Source: GCA-2770975 sp050248915
GTDB lineage: Bacteria; Cyanobacteriota; Sericytochromatia; UBA7694
DNA length: 24,967 nt
Assembly (NCBI GenBank): GCA_050248915.1
Contig: JBFWRL010000079.1
Span: 1 to 24,967 of the forward strand
Direction of reading: 5' to 3'
Below the pieces are notes generated by a model that was not told where the DNA came from, searched no databases, and saw only the letters and a list, made by a program, of their open reading frames with translations. A program made the position numbers and the translations under genes. This document shows positions 15,017 through 22,313 of the stretch, piece after piece. Position 1 is the stretch's first letter, and each line of letters begins with the position of its first letter.

Positions 15017-15997
15017 TTAGGGTTTGCCTGCCGGGCCTGATGTGTTGGCTGGGGATGGCTCAGGAAAACTTAGGCCAAAGACATAGCCCTTGTTGTCATA
15101 GAGCAGTTCTTTGACCTCTATCGGGTTCAAACGCTTCATGGCCCGACCGGCACCATTGTCGTTCACCCCTGTGTCGAGCAGGTAAAACTGGCCTTTTTCG
15201 TGGTAGACCGTGACGGCATGGTTGTACTTTTCGTAGTCTTGTGGGGCTCGGACAGGGGGGCCGCCTTGAACCGTGAGATAAAATACCGCTTTGGCATTTT
15301 GGCTCAAATAGGCTTTGACAGCAGGTTCCCGTTCAGTCATTTTTTCACGGGTGGGTCCCATCAGGGCATGGGTCTTGAGCCCGATCAAATTGGCGGCAAT
15401 GCGGCTTTCTCCCACCACTTCGGGGCGGGTAATCCGGCCTGTTTCAAAGTCGTAACGATTGCTGTCTGAGATATTGAGGCCCTCGCCCCCGTTGACATTG
15501 GCTTTAAGATAAATCGCCTCTTGCACACGGTGGGCATTGGCATAGGTCAATTCGGCGCTTTCGAGTTTGAGGCCCAATTTGTTCGGCAGATTTTCAAATT
15601 TGCCGCCAAGCAATAGGTAGGCATTTAAGACGGTGGCGGCAGCGCAGCGCACATTGTCTTGTTTGGTTTCAGCCAGTTCATCGCCTTGGGAGAGGTTCGA
15701 GACCACCTCAAGTGGGGTTTTGCCGGGTACCAATTCGTTTTCACTGTAAGTCGGCGTAAATTTAAAATCATAATACAGGGGCTTGCCATCGGACTGGGCA
15801 ATGGGCTGATTCACGCGGGTCGTGCCTTGATAACTGTCGAGGCTTTGCAAGGTGCGGGCGGCCACGCGAGCGGCTTCGGAGCCTGGCGCAGATTTTTGCA
15901 GTTCATTTTTGATCTGCCGCAATTGGAGCAATTCAGGCTTGTCGATCAATTTGTCTGAAGCCGCCTGGGCAAAAGCCTGGCGGAAGATCTCAGTCAT
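15017..15997 (-). CDS. Putative papain-fold cysteine peptidase-like protein
   Basis: 326 aa from the chosen ATG. I do not recognise a named family. A papain-like arrangement can be read: QDNVRCAAATVLNAYLLLGG with Gln113 and Cys118 at the start of a hydrophobic helix, then YNHAVTVYH with His260, then FYLLDTG with Asp275, each followed by beta-like stretches. This order (Gln-Cys, His, Asp) and spacing suit a C39/papain-type fold, but activity is inferred. Near the N-terminus SDKLIDKPEL (14-23) resembles half of an EF-hand loop. There is no signal peptide, and the C-terminus is Pro/Ser/Gly-rich. A TTG at 16003 with AGGGGAG 5 nt upstream is an alternative start; ATG 15997 lies 11 nt from the same site. 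The gene is one nucleotide from the calpain-like gene and preceded by a strong palindrome. Confidence 0.7.
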   Translation of the reverse strand: MTEIFRQAFAQAASDKLIDKPELLQLRQIKNELQKSAPGSEAARVAARTLQSLDSYQGTTRVNQPIAQSDGKPLYYDFKFTPTYSENELVPGKTPLEVVSNLSQGDELAETKQDNVRCAAATVLNAYLLLGGKFENLPNKLGLKLESAELTYANAHRVQEAIYLKANVNGGEGLNISDSNRYDFETGRITRPEVVGESRIAANLIGLKTHALMGPTREKMTEREPAVKAYLSQNAKAVFYLTVQGGPPVRAPQDYEKYNHAVTVYHEKGQFYLLDTGVNDNGAGRAMKRLNPIEVKELLYDNKGYVFGLSFPEPSPANTSGPAGKP

Positions 15998-16005
15998 GAA
16001 CAAAA

Positions 16006-16055
16006 CCGCTCCCCTGCTAATAGGTTAAATTAAAGTTATTATAGCAGGGGAACGG
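16006..16055 (-). promoter_or_regulatory. Palindrome overlapping a -10 and the ribosome-binding site of the peptidase operon
   Basis: The arms 16006-16019 and 16042-16055 are 14 nt each, complementary apart from one G-T-type mismatch, with a 22-nt AT-rich spacer. Read on the minus strand, the distal arm contains the AGGGGAG ribosome-binding site and is followed by TTTTGTTC and then the ATG, so an RNA hairpin would both look like a terminator and hide the start. A TATAAT (16038-16043, minus) in the palindrome could instead make it an operator across a promoter. Confidence 0.55.
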
Positions 16056-16113
16056 CTCAAACTGACGTAAAAGTGCGATATGACCGGGAGGGCGATCAGG
16101 ATTTGCGTCAGCT

Positions 16114-17121
16114 TTATTCGGGGCGGGGTGAGCTTGATGGTGGTACGCTGGCTGCCGCCCCTTGAATGGCAGCACCCCCAATTTTGGTGGCCTCTGTCAT
16201 CACTGGCGCTGCAATTTCAACGGCGCTGGAGATGGTTGGCGCTGCCACATCTACGACATCTGGAACCAAATTCCAGGCCACACCCACTGCATCAGCGGCT
16301 GAGCCCACCAAATCACCGACAACAGGGATAAACCCAGCAAAATTACCCGCATGTTCCAGCACTTCGGGAATGGCTTCCACTCCCAGGCCGATGACTTCAG
16401 GGGCCACTTGGGCCACGGTTTCCACCGCTTCAGCTGAGAGTTTTCCCGTCAAGTCTCCTGCCGCCTGTAACAGGGCCTCAGGGGCTTTGCTGGGGTCGCT
16501 GATGATCGTGCCCACGGCTTGTACGCCCTCTTCAATGATCGGGGCCGCAATTTCAACAGCACTGGAAACCAAGGGGGCAGCGATGTCAATGACCTCAGGT
16601 AATAAGTGGCCAATGGTACCAACCGCATCCGTCACAATGCCAATGGCATCTCCCACGACGGGCACATACTGAGCCACATCGCCAGCAAGATCGACAATTT
16701 CAGGCAGTGCTTGAATCCCCAAATCAATTGCCTCAGGGGCGATTTGCGTAGCGGCTTCTACCACTTCGGGTGTAGCCTGGGCCACAAGGTTGACAGCAGA
16801 GTCCATGACTTGTGGCGCTGCCGATGCAACCACATTGCCCAAAAGGCCTTGGAACATTTCAGGCATGGCCGCGGCCTGCTCCAAAATGGCCTCTGGATTG
16901 GCTGCCGCATTAATTAGCTGTGGGGCCAATGTGGCCTGAGCCTCACTGGCAAGATCTGCTAGGGGGGCCAGCATTTGATTCGAAGCAAAGGCTTCCGGCG
17001 AGGGTGCAGCAACCGGAGACGCGGGCTGAGCACTGCTGGAAGCTGCAGCTGAAACCTGCGTATTGGTAGGAGCCGTTTGAGGTGCCGCTGGGGATCCGAG
17101 TGGGCGATTGATCATTCCCAT
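16114..17121 (-). CDS. Ala-rich helical protein with a 112-residue internal duplication (MGMIN family)
   Basis: 335 aa of unknown family. The N-terminus (1-45) is Ala/Pro/Ser-rich and begins MGMIN; the rest is predicted alpha-helical, hydrophobic and amphipathic (Ala, Val, Ile, Pro, Glu) with almost no Lys or Arg. Residues 120-196 and 232-308 are duplicates aligned without gaps at an offset of 112 residues; both contain PVVGD (154-158, 266-270) and SSAVEIAAP (186-194, 298-306). The block NQMLAPLADLASEAQ (48-62) is shared with the next gene upstream on this strand, so the two are paralogues. There is no signal peptide and no cysteine. Helices such as VPVVGDAIGIV could insert into membranes, but a soluble helical scaffold is as likely. 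It is the second gene of a pair, 18 nt after its paralogue. Confidence 0.8.
   Translation of the reverse strand: MGMINRPLGSPAAPQTAPTNTQVSAAASSSAQPASPVAAPSPEAFASNQMLAPLADLASEAQATLAPQLINAAANPEAILEQAAAMPEMFQGLLGNVVASAAPQVMDSAVNLVAQATPEVVEAATQIAPEAIDLGIQALPEIVDLAGDVAQYVPVVGDAIGIVTDAVGTIGHLLPEVIDIAAPLVSSAVEIAAPIIEEGVQAVGTIISDPSKAPEALLQAAGDLTGKLSAEAVETVAQVAPEVIGLGVEAIPEVLEHAGNFAGFIPVVGDLVGSAADAVGVAWNLVPDVVDVAAPTISSAVEIAAPVMTEATKIGGAAIQGAAASVPPSSSPRPE
16198..16428 (-). repeat. Internal protein repeat, copy 2
   Basis: Encodes residues 232-308 of the same protein and carries the second PVVGD and SSAVEIAAP blocks, with no gaps relative to copy 1. Confidence 0.75.
16534..16764 (-). repeat. Internal protein repeat, copy 1
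   Basis: Encodes residues 120-196 of the MGMIN-family protein. It is homologous to 16198-16428 at a constant offset of 336 nt. The copies are diverged at DNA level, so the duplication is old enough to have been kept by selection. Confidence 0.75.
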
Positions 17122-17139
17122 ATATTGTATGTTCTCTCC

Positions 17140-18093
17140 CTATATCTGGTCAGAAATCTGTTGAACGCTGGGAGCAATGGCACTCAAAAGGCTTTGGGCA
17201 CTGTCTCCAACCCCCGGAGCTACCTGTCCTGCGGTGGTGGCCACTTGAGAGACCACAGGAGCCAGAGCTCCGCCCATTTCACCCAGGGCCCGGACCACTT
17301 CTTCTGCGCCTGGAATGGCATCGGCCATGGGGGCCAATTTTTGGGTTAATTCAGGCAGAATGTCACCTGCTTTGTCCGCGAGATTTGCCATCATCGGAGC
17401 AGCGTTGCCGATCAATTGACCTGCAGAGCCAATCAGATTGGGAACAGATTCTAACATATCCGGCAGCACCCCCTGAACAATGTCTTTGGCACCTGTGACG
17501 ACTCCTTGTGCGGCCCCGAGCACATCCCCTTGAGCCAATTGCCCAACAGCGCTCTCAATCATCCCTGGAATTTGAGATAGACCTTCGGTCACGCCTTGAA
17601 TGGGCAGCAAATCTACCATATCTGTCACATTGCCCAAAACGCCCGTGACATTTCCCCCCAGGGTGTCGTTGATGATATCCCCCAGGCCCGTTGCCCCCAA
17701 AACATTTTCGGCAATGTCTGCAACGGGGGCCAGGAGGTTCTGTCCCAGCCCAGCCACATTGCCAACTTGCTGAATCGCTTGCTGTGCCATACCGGGCAAA
17801 GCGCTGATGCCATTGGAAAGCATCTCAGGCAAACCGCCTGCGGCATTTTCAAGAATTTCTGCAGGATTTGCGGCCGCGAGCGGCGCTGCCAGTGCCTCTT
17901 GGGCTCCTTGGGCCAAATCTGCGACGGGGGCCAGCATTTGGTTTTGCTGAAAAGCAGCCTGGGCCTGTTCCGGCGTGGGGGTAGACACTGTTGATGCAGA
18001 AGCGGATGCGCCTTGAACGGGGGCTGCGGGGGACATTGGTGGAGAAACTGGAATCGCACCGACCGACTGTTGATTGCTGTTGATCATTCCCAT
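17140..18093 (-). CDS. Ala/Gly-rich helical protein (MGMIN family, paralogue)
   Basis: 317 aa of unknown family. It begins MGMIN, then has an Ala/Pro/Ser/Thr-rich stretch (10-45), then NQMLAPVADLAQGAQ (51-65) and LENAAGGLPEM (81-91), which align with the downstream paralogue. The remainder is a long series of amphipathic helices rich in Ala, Gly, Leu, Met and Gln, with short repeats of the type LAPVADIAEN / LAPMADAIPG, and no Cys or Trp. No signal peptide is visible. GAGGT lies about 7 nt before the ATG. It heads a reverse operon with the paralogue 18 nt away. Possible roles are a secreted membrane-active or structural protein; nothing in the sequence decides. Confidence 0.8.
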   Translation of the reverse strand: MGMINSNQQSVGAIPVSPPMSPAAPVQGASASASTVSTPTPEQAQAAFQQNQMLAPVADLAQGAQEALAAPLAAANPAEILENAAGGLPEMLSNGISALPGMAQQAIQQVGNVAGLGQNLLAPVADIAENVLGATGLGDIINDTLGGNVTGVLGNVTDMVDLLPIQGVTEGLSQIPGMIESAVGQLAQGDVLGAAQGVVTGAKDIVQGVLPDMLESVPNLIGSAGQLIGNAAPMMANLADKAGDILPELTQKLAPMADAIPGAEEVVRALGEMGGALAPVVSQVATTAGQVAPGVGDSAQSLLSAIAPSVQQISDQI

Positions 18094-18171
18094 GAAAACT
18101 ACCTCTATCTAATTTTGGTGAACGTATTGCAGGTACAGACTCAGAATGGCTAGGTTTTGCTGTGTTGTGAA

Positions 18172-18192
18172 GTGATTTATGCGTGATTTATG
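18172..18192. repeat. Tandem direct repeat GTGATTTATG with 11-bp period
   Basis: Two identical 10-mers at 18172-18181 and 18183-18192 lie one helical turn apart in the gap between the divergent MGMIN operon and the TPR-like gene. An inverted AATCAC follows at 18218-18223. The placement suits a regulator acting on one or both genes; no strong promoter hexamers were recognised. Confidence 0.4.
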
Positions 18193-18284
18193 TTGAAAAC
18201 TCTGAGTGATGGCATTGAATCACATTGTAATTCTCAATGCAACAGCTACCGCGACTTGTCATTGCTTGCCAAAAGGATGTTAAA

Positions 18285-20618
18285 ATGGTGCAGATTGTCA
18301 GCTGCAACGGAATTCACCCAGACAATCCAAGGCAAAAAAGTCATCAAAACAATGAGCGTCTAATATCACCTGCCATGCACATGCAATTATTCCAAGAAAT
18401 TACCCAAGCCAATGATCAGCTTTCTGCCCTCAGCAAAAAACGCCAGCAAGAGGCTGATCGCCATTACAAAATGGGTTTTCAGATTTTAGATACCGCTTAT
18501 AAACAGCGCTTTCAGAATCTGGCCCTGCTGGAACAGGCCTGCAATGAGTTTATTCAGGCCATGCGGCATAACCGCAGCGATGTGCGGCCCTATTTGGCTT
18601 TGAGTTATTTATTTTCACTCGTCAACAATTATCCCAATGCCTGGAAATACGCCAAAGCTGCCAAAGATCTAGAACCTCAGAATGAAGTGGTCCTCAATTG
18701 GCTGAAGACCCTCAGCGAGCAGGAAAATAAATTCGAGATCAAAAAACAACGCCCCCCAGAACTGGGGCATTCGGGCGAACAAGGACTGGATGCCACCCCT
18801 CAGAATATCCAGCAGATGTATGCCAAATTGCAAACATTTTTGGTGGCTCAGGTCAAACATGTCATGGAATTGAAGGCCCCAGAGCCCTCGCTCGACAATG
18901 CGGCTTTGCATGAAATGAACATGGCCCTGCATATTTTTCAGCAAAATGCCGAACAAATTGAAAAGCAATTTTCCTGGCTCGAAAAACACCGGAATATAGA
19001 CGATTTGCGCAAGTTATATACTCCTTTTGAGGCTAATTTGCGCAGGTACCGTGAGGCCATTGGCGTGGCCATGAGCCTGTCCGAATTGCTTGAGCGAATC
19101 CAGGAATTGAGTTCAGAGGTGGAGCGTTGCCATGGCCAGATTGAGCGATTGCAAGATCCACAGGAGATTCCCCCAGTTTCAGAGACGCTGGAAGCAATTC
19201 TCGATCAATGTGATTATCTGGCCGACAATATCGACTACCTGGATACCCAGGGCTATGATTTGTCCCTGCTAGAAAAATCTTATGCTGCTTTGACCCAGCA
19301 AGTCTCTGGCTGTCAGGATCTGCTCGACAACACGGTGGAACGTTTCAATAAAATGCGCCGTCAGCGCAAGGCAGAAATGCCGCCAGAACCTTCAACTGCA
19401 GGCATTAAGCCCCTTTTGCAAAAATTACCAGATGCTCATTTGGCCGCCTTGGCTGAACGTCTGTGGTTTCTCATGCCCATCAATCCCGTTGAAAAGATTT
19501 CTTTGGGTCTGCACACTTTTTGCCTCAACCCCGACAAACAAAAAATGCTGTCGATTGTCAAAGAACTCCTCAATACCCTCAGTGTCGGGGCCAGTTCAAA
19601 AGAGGAAGCGTCTATTTATGGTCTGCTGGCGATTATTTTTTACAGCTACCGCAAACCCCTCTTGGCTGTAGAATACATGGATTTTGCCGATACCCTGGCC
19701 AAAGATTTACCTCACACCGCCCGTTTAAAAGATTTGCTTGTCACTTTCAGTCGTCAGCGGCTGAGCCTCAAAACCACTGCCAAAAAGCCTGTTTTGCAAG
19801 GGGTCTCCCGTCTACTTGCGACCACCACCCTGCCGATTGATCAGGTTGCAGAGAGCTTGCGACTGCTTTTACCCAGCCAAATGCATCAAAAGGCCCCCAG
19901 TCTTTACCTTGAGGCCCGTGAATTGCTCTGTGATTATTGTATGAACCCAACACGCAATACGCTTCTGGCTGCCGCGGATCGATTGTTAATGGGCCTGACG
20001 GGTCAAGATCAGGCCGCTGAAGTGTATGCCCTGCTGGGTGCGATCTTCTTTGCGATGGGCAAGCCCTTGCTGGCCCAGGAATACATCGGTTTTGCCCAGG
20101 CCTTGATGAGTGATTTGGAAGAAGCCAGTTATGTCTTACAACGGGTTGGATTTTTAAAAATGCCCGACCCGGCCAAAACGCCGCTTGTTGCTGCCCCGAC
20201 AGCCGGGAATACTGCACCTGCCCAAGCTGCTGCGCCACCCAAAGTTGTGCGCAAACCAGCCCCCGCGATTGCGATGAGTACCTTGCAAAATGCCCAGCTC
20301 AATTTGGCTGAAGTGGCAAAAAAATTATCCCCATTGCTCAAACACCCAGGGGACTTTGCGACTGACTATGCTCCTATCCAATTGTTGGAAAACTTTTCTT
20401 TTTCACCCAGTCCTTCTGGCTGGGGAGAAGCTATTCACAGCCTGAATCAGGTCCTAGAAAGCAACGAGGTACGCGCTGAAGACTTTGCGTTGATGGGGCT
20501 ATTGCTTTTTGCCTGCGGCAAACCGCTCCTGCTCTTGGAGTACCTTGATTACGCGCGGTCGCAAGATCCCAACTCGGCCTTGGTTCAGCGTCTGCAGGAC
20601 CGGTTCCGCAAACGCTGA
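18285..20618 (+). CDS. Large TPR-like helical-repeat protein
   Basis: 777 aa from ATG 18285. The whole protein is alpha-helical. Around residues 58-135 is a TPR-like stretch (YKMGFQILDTAY, then RPYLALSYLFSLVNNYPNAWKYAKAAKDLEP). A coiled-coil-like middle (about 175-360) follows. The C-terminal half contains three copies of a block centred on ALLGxxFFAxGKPLLxxEYxxFA at about 445-468, 581-604 and 734-757, each ending a roughly 120-150-residue unit; an Ala/Pro linker (about 634-665) separates the second and third. TPR-type proteins usually scaffold protein partners and include chaperones of secretion systems. There is no signal peptide, so it is probably cytoplasmic. AAGGA 7 nt before 18285 supports that start; the frame is open to 18237 and a later ATG at 18375 (MHMQLFQEI) may be the true start because the preceding residues look unstructured. 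Confidence 0.8.
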   Translation: MVQIVSCNGIHPDNPRQKSHQNNERLISPAMHMQLFQEITQANDQLSALSKKRQQEADRHYKMGFQILDTAYKQRFQNLALLEQACNEFIQAMRHNRSDVRPYLALSYLFSLVNNYPNAWKYAKAAKDLEPQNEVVLNWLKTLSEQENKFEIKKQRPPELGHSGEQGLDATPQNIQQMYAKLQTFLVAQVKHVMELKAPEPSLDNAALHEMNMALHIFQQNAEQIEKQFSWLEKHRNIDDLRKLYTPFEANLRRYREAIGVAMSLSELLERIQELSSEVERCHGQIERLQDPQEIPPVSETLEAILDQCDYLADNIDYLDTQGYDLSLLEKSYAALTQQVSGCQDLLDNTVERFNKMRRQRKAEMPPEPSTAGIKPLLQKLPDAHLAALAERLWFLMPINPVEKISLGLHTFCLNPDKQKMLSIVKELLNTLSVGASSKEEASIYGLLAIIFYSYRKPLLAVEYMDFADTLAKDLPHTARLKDLLVTFSRQRLSLKTTAKKPVLQGVSRLLATTTLPIDQVAESLRLLLPSQMHQKAPSLYLEARELLCDYCMNPTRNTLLAAADRLLMGLTGQDQAAEVYALLGAIFFAMGKPLLAQEYIGFAQALMSDLEEASYVLQRVGFLKMPDPAKTPLVAAPTAGNTAPAQAAAPPKVVRKPAPAIAMSTLQNAQLNLAEVAKKLSPLLKHPGDFATDYAPIQLLENFSFSPSPSGWGEAIHSLNQVLESNEVRAEDFALMGLLLFACGKPLLLLEYLDYARSQDPNSALVQRLQDRFRKR

Positions 20619-20650
20619 AACAACCATTCCGTCTTGTCCGCCTTGCGAAA

Positions 20651-21625
20651 CTAGATTCCCTTGGGTCGGGCTGCTTCAAAGGTCTGCATCACAGCCTGGA
20701 CGGGATTGCCCTGAATAGCGGCCTGTAATGCCCCTTGCACCCCTGCATTGGCTTGGGCGGCTAAATTGGAGGCTGCTTCACCGAGGGGCCCCTCACTCAA
20801 TGTCTGAATGGCTTCAACGGGAGCACTGAGCGCGCTCCCTGCTACTGCCTGAAGGCCCTGGGTGACAGACCCAATCGTGTCTTCAACCTGGGTTTCTGGC
20901 CGGGCGGCGGGCATCGGCGGCGCTTGGGGCAAGGGAGCTGCTTCGGGTGTGGCTTCGGGAGTCGCATGGATCGCGTGTGCGTCCCCAGCTGACTGGGTAT
21001 TTTCAGGGCGATGAGCCTGGCTCGCAGCTTGGGTGGGATTGATTCCAGAAAGATCTGCCCCACCATGGGTGATGGTATTTTGACCCGGTCGAAACACATT
21101 TTCAATGGCAGCAATCCCCTGTTCGACACCCCGACCTGCCAATTCTGGCAGACTACCCAGGGCCTGGCCAAAATCTGAATCATGAATGGCTGAAGCCCCC
21201 TGTTGCATGAGATTGCCAATTTGATCGACTATATTGGAGGACTTTCCGTCTTGATCTATGGCTTGGTTGATCATGGCTGTGGGGTTTTGAATGAATTGGC
21301 TGGCCATTGAACTGAGATTATTGAGAATGCCTTCGGGCCCTGTCCCAAAGGCGCTTTGGGCCAATTCTTGAACATTGGCAGCCACGTCAGTAAGCCCTTT
21401 GAGGCCTTCACTGAGCCCATTGCGCAGCACCTGTCCGACATCTGGAACTGCCTGACTGACTGCTTCTTGGGCAGGATTGACGACTGTCTCATGAATGATG
21501 GCATTGGGGGTGGGGGTGCCATCGGTGGTGGGGGCCGCTGGGGCTGCACTCGGAGCTGCGGGCGCAGCCGGGGAAGGTTGCGTTGGCAAGATGGAGCGAG
21601 CTGCTCCCGAAATATTGTTTAACAT
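20651..21625 (-). CDS. Ala/Pro-rich helical protein, third of this type
   Basis: 324 aa of unknown family. The N-terminus (1-40) is Ala/Pro-rich, starting MLNNISGAARSILP, without a signal peptide. Residues about 50-180 form amphipathic helices (VGQVLRNGLSEGLKGLTDVA, LPELAGRGVEQGIAAIENVF), a His/Ala/Pro-rich low-complexity linker spans about 205-245, and further helices run to the C-terminus. In composition and layout it resembles the two MGMIN proteins but I cannot align it to them confidently. AGGAG lies about 11 nt before the ATG. It is 28 nt downstream of the CBS-pair gene and most likely co-transcribed with it, and it converges on the TPR-like gene. Confidence 0.78.
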   Translation of the reverse strand: MLNNISGAARSILPTQPSPAAPAAPSAAPAAPTTDGTPTPNAIIHETVVNPAQEAVSQAVPDVGQVLRNGLSEGLKGLTDVAANVQELAQSAFGTGPEGILNNLSSMASQFIQNPTAMINQAIDQDGKSSNIVDQIGNLMQQGASAIHDSDFGQALGSLPELAGRGVEQGIAAIENVFRPGQNTITHGGADLSGINPTQAASQAHRPENTQSAGDAHAIHATPEATPEAAPLPQAPPMPAARPETQVEDTIGSVTQGLQAVAGSALSAPVEAIQTLSEGPLGEAASNLAAQANAGVQGALQAAIQGNPVQAVMQTFEAARPKGI

Positions 21626-21653
21626 TCAAAAATACATCTCCTCTTTTGGGGGG

Positions 21654-22133
21654 TTAAGCAAAATCACTGCTGGCCAAAACGGCCTGTTCTACCAAACTGA
21701 CCAAATATTCGACAATGTCTTTTACAGAAATCACGCCCGTTAAATGACCTTCGAGATCGGTCAGGGGAATATGGCGGTAGCCTCCGATGGTCATTCGATT
21801 CAAGGCATAGAGAATTTGATCCTCTGGTGTCAAACTCTCAGGGTTTGAGGTCATGATTTCTTTGACAGTGGTGTTGTGAATATCTACCCCTTTTCCCAAA
21901 ACTTTAAACAGCATATCCCGCTCAGTGATAATTCCCACCAATTTTTGGTCTTCTTCGACCAACAGAGCCCCAATTCGTTTTTCCTGCATGAGGTTGACCG
22001 CATCTGAAATCAGGGTTGTGGGTCGGACGGTGACGGGAATCTTGGGTTGTAACCGTTGGATCGGATCTGTGGTCACTGCGGAAAAAAGGTGTGCAGAGGG
22101 TGAAAAGGTTTCGGCTTCGGAGAATTCAGACAT
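21654..22133 (-). CDS. CBS-domain pair protein
   Basis: 159 aa consisting of an 18-residue Ser/Glu-rich lead and two CBS domains (about 31-88 and 91-147). Visible signatures are DAVNLMQEKRIGALLVEE and LVGIITERDML in the first, and ALNRMTIGGYRHIPLTD and LTGVISVKDIVEYL in the second. CBS pairs bind adenine nucleotides or S-adenosylmethionine and act as regulatory modules; alone they usually regulate a partner. The frame is open to 22160, but GAGGAG 7 nt before ATG 22133 fixes the start. It heads an operon with the third Ala/Pro-rich protein, so it may sense energy state for that protein. Confidence 0.92.
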   Translation of the reverse strand: MSEFSEAETFSPSAHLFSAVTTDPIQRLQPKIPVTVRPTTLISDAVNLMQEKRIGALLVEEDQKLVGIITERDMLFKVLGKGVDIHNTTVKEIMTSNPESLTPEDQILYALNRMTIGGYRHIPLTDLEGHLTGVISVKDIVEYLVSLVEQAVLASSDFA

Positions 22134-22171
22134 GCGGCAGCTCCTCTTCTGGGTTCTCAAATTAGATGGGT

Positions 22172-22180
22172 ATTATATCA
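22172..22180 (-). promoter_or_regulatory. Extended -10 promoter element of the CBS operon
   Basis: On the minus strand the sequence reads TGATATAAT, a perfect TATAAT with the TG of an extended -10, about 40 nt upstream of the chosen CBS start. No good -35 stands 17 nt further upstream, which extended -10 promoters tolerate. Confidence 0.55.
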
Positions 22181-22284
22181 TTGCGGGCATTCAATTGTTT
22201 TTCCCCTTTGTGACTGGACAGCTCTGTCTTTTAAAGCTAACATACACAGCGTGATTGTTTACCTTACAGCAAATTACCGTACTT

Positions 22285-22290
22285 TATAAA
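22285..22290 (+). promoter_or_regulatory. Possible -10 box of the acidic lipoprotein gene
   Basis: TATAAA at 22285-22290 lies 23 nt before the ATG in an AT-rich gap. The best -35-like hexamer (TTTACC, 22258-22263) is at a poor 21-nt spacing, so this is tentative. Confidence 0.3.
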
Positions 22291-22313
22291 TTTTAGGAAA
22301 CAGAGAAGAAAAA

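Noticed and set aside
21925..22254. Forward open frame across the CBS gene start and its promoter gap
   Set aside because: Antisense to a clear CBS pair and without a ribosome-binding site or recognisable domain.
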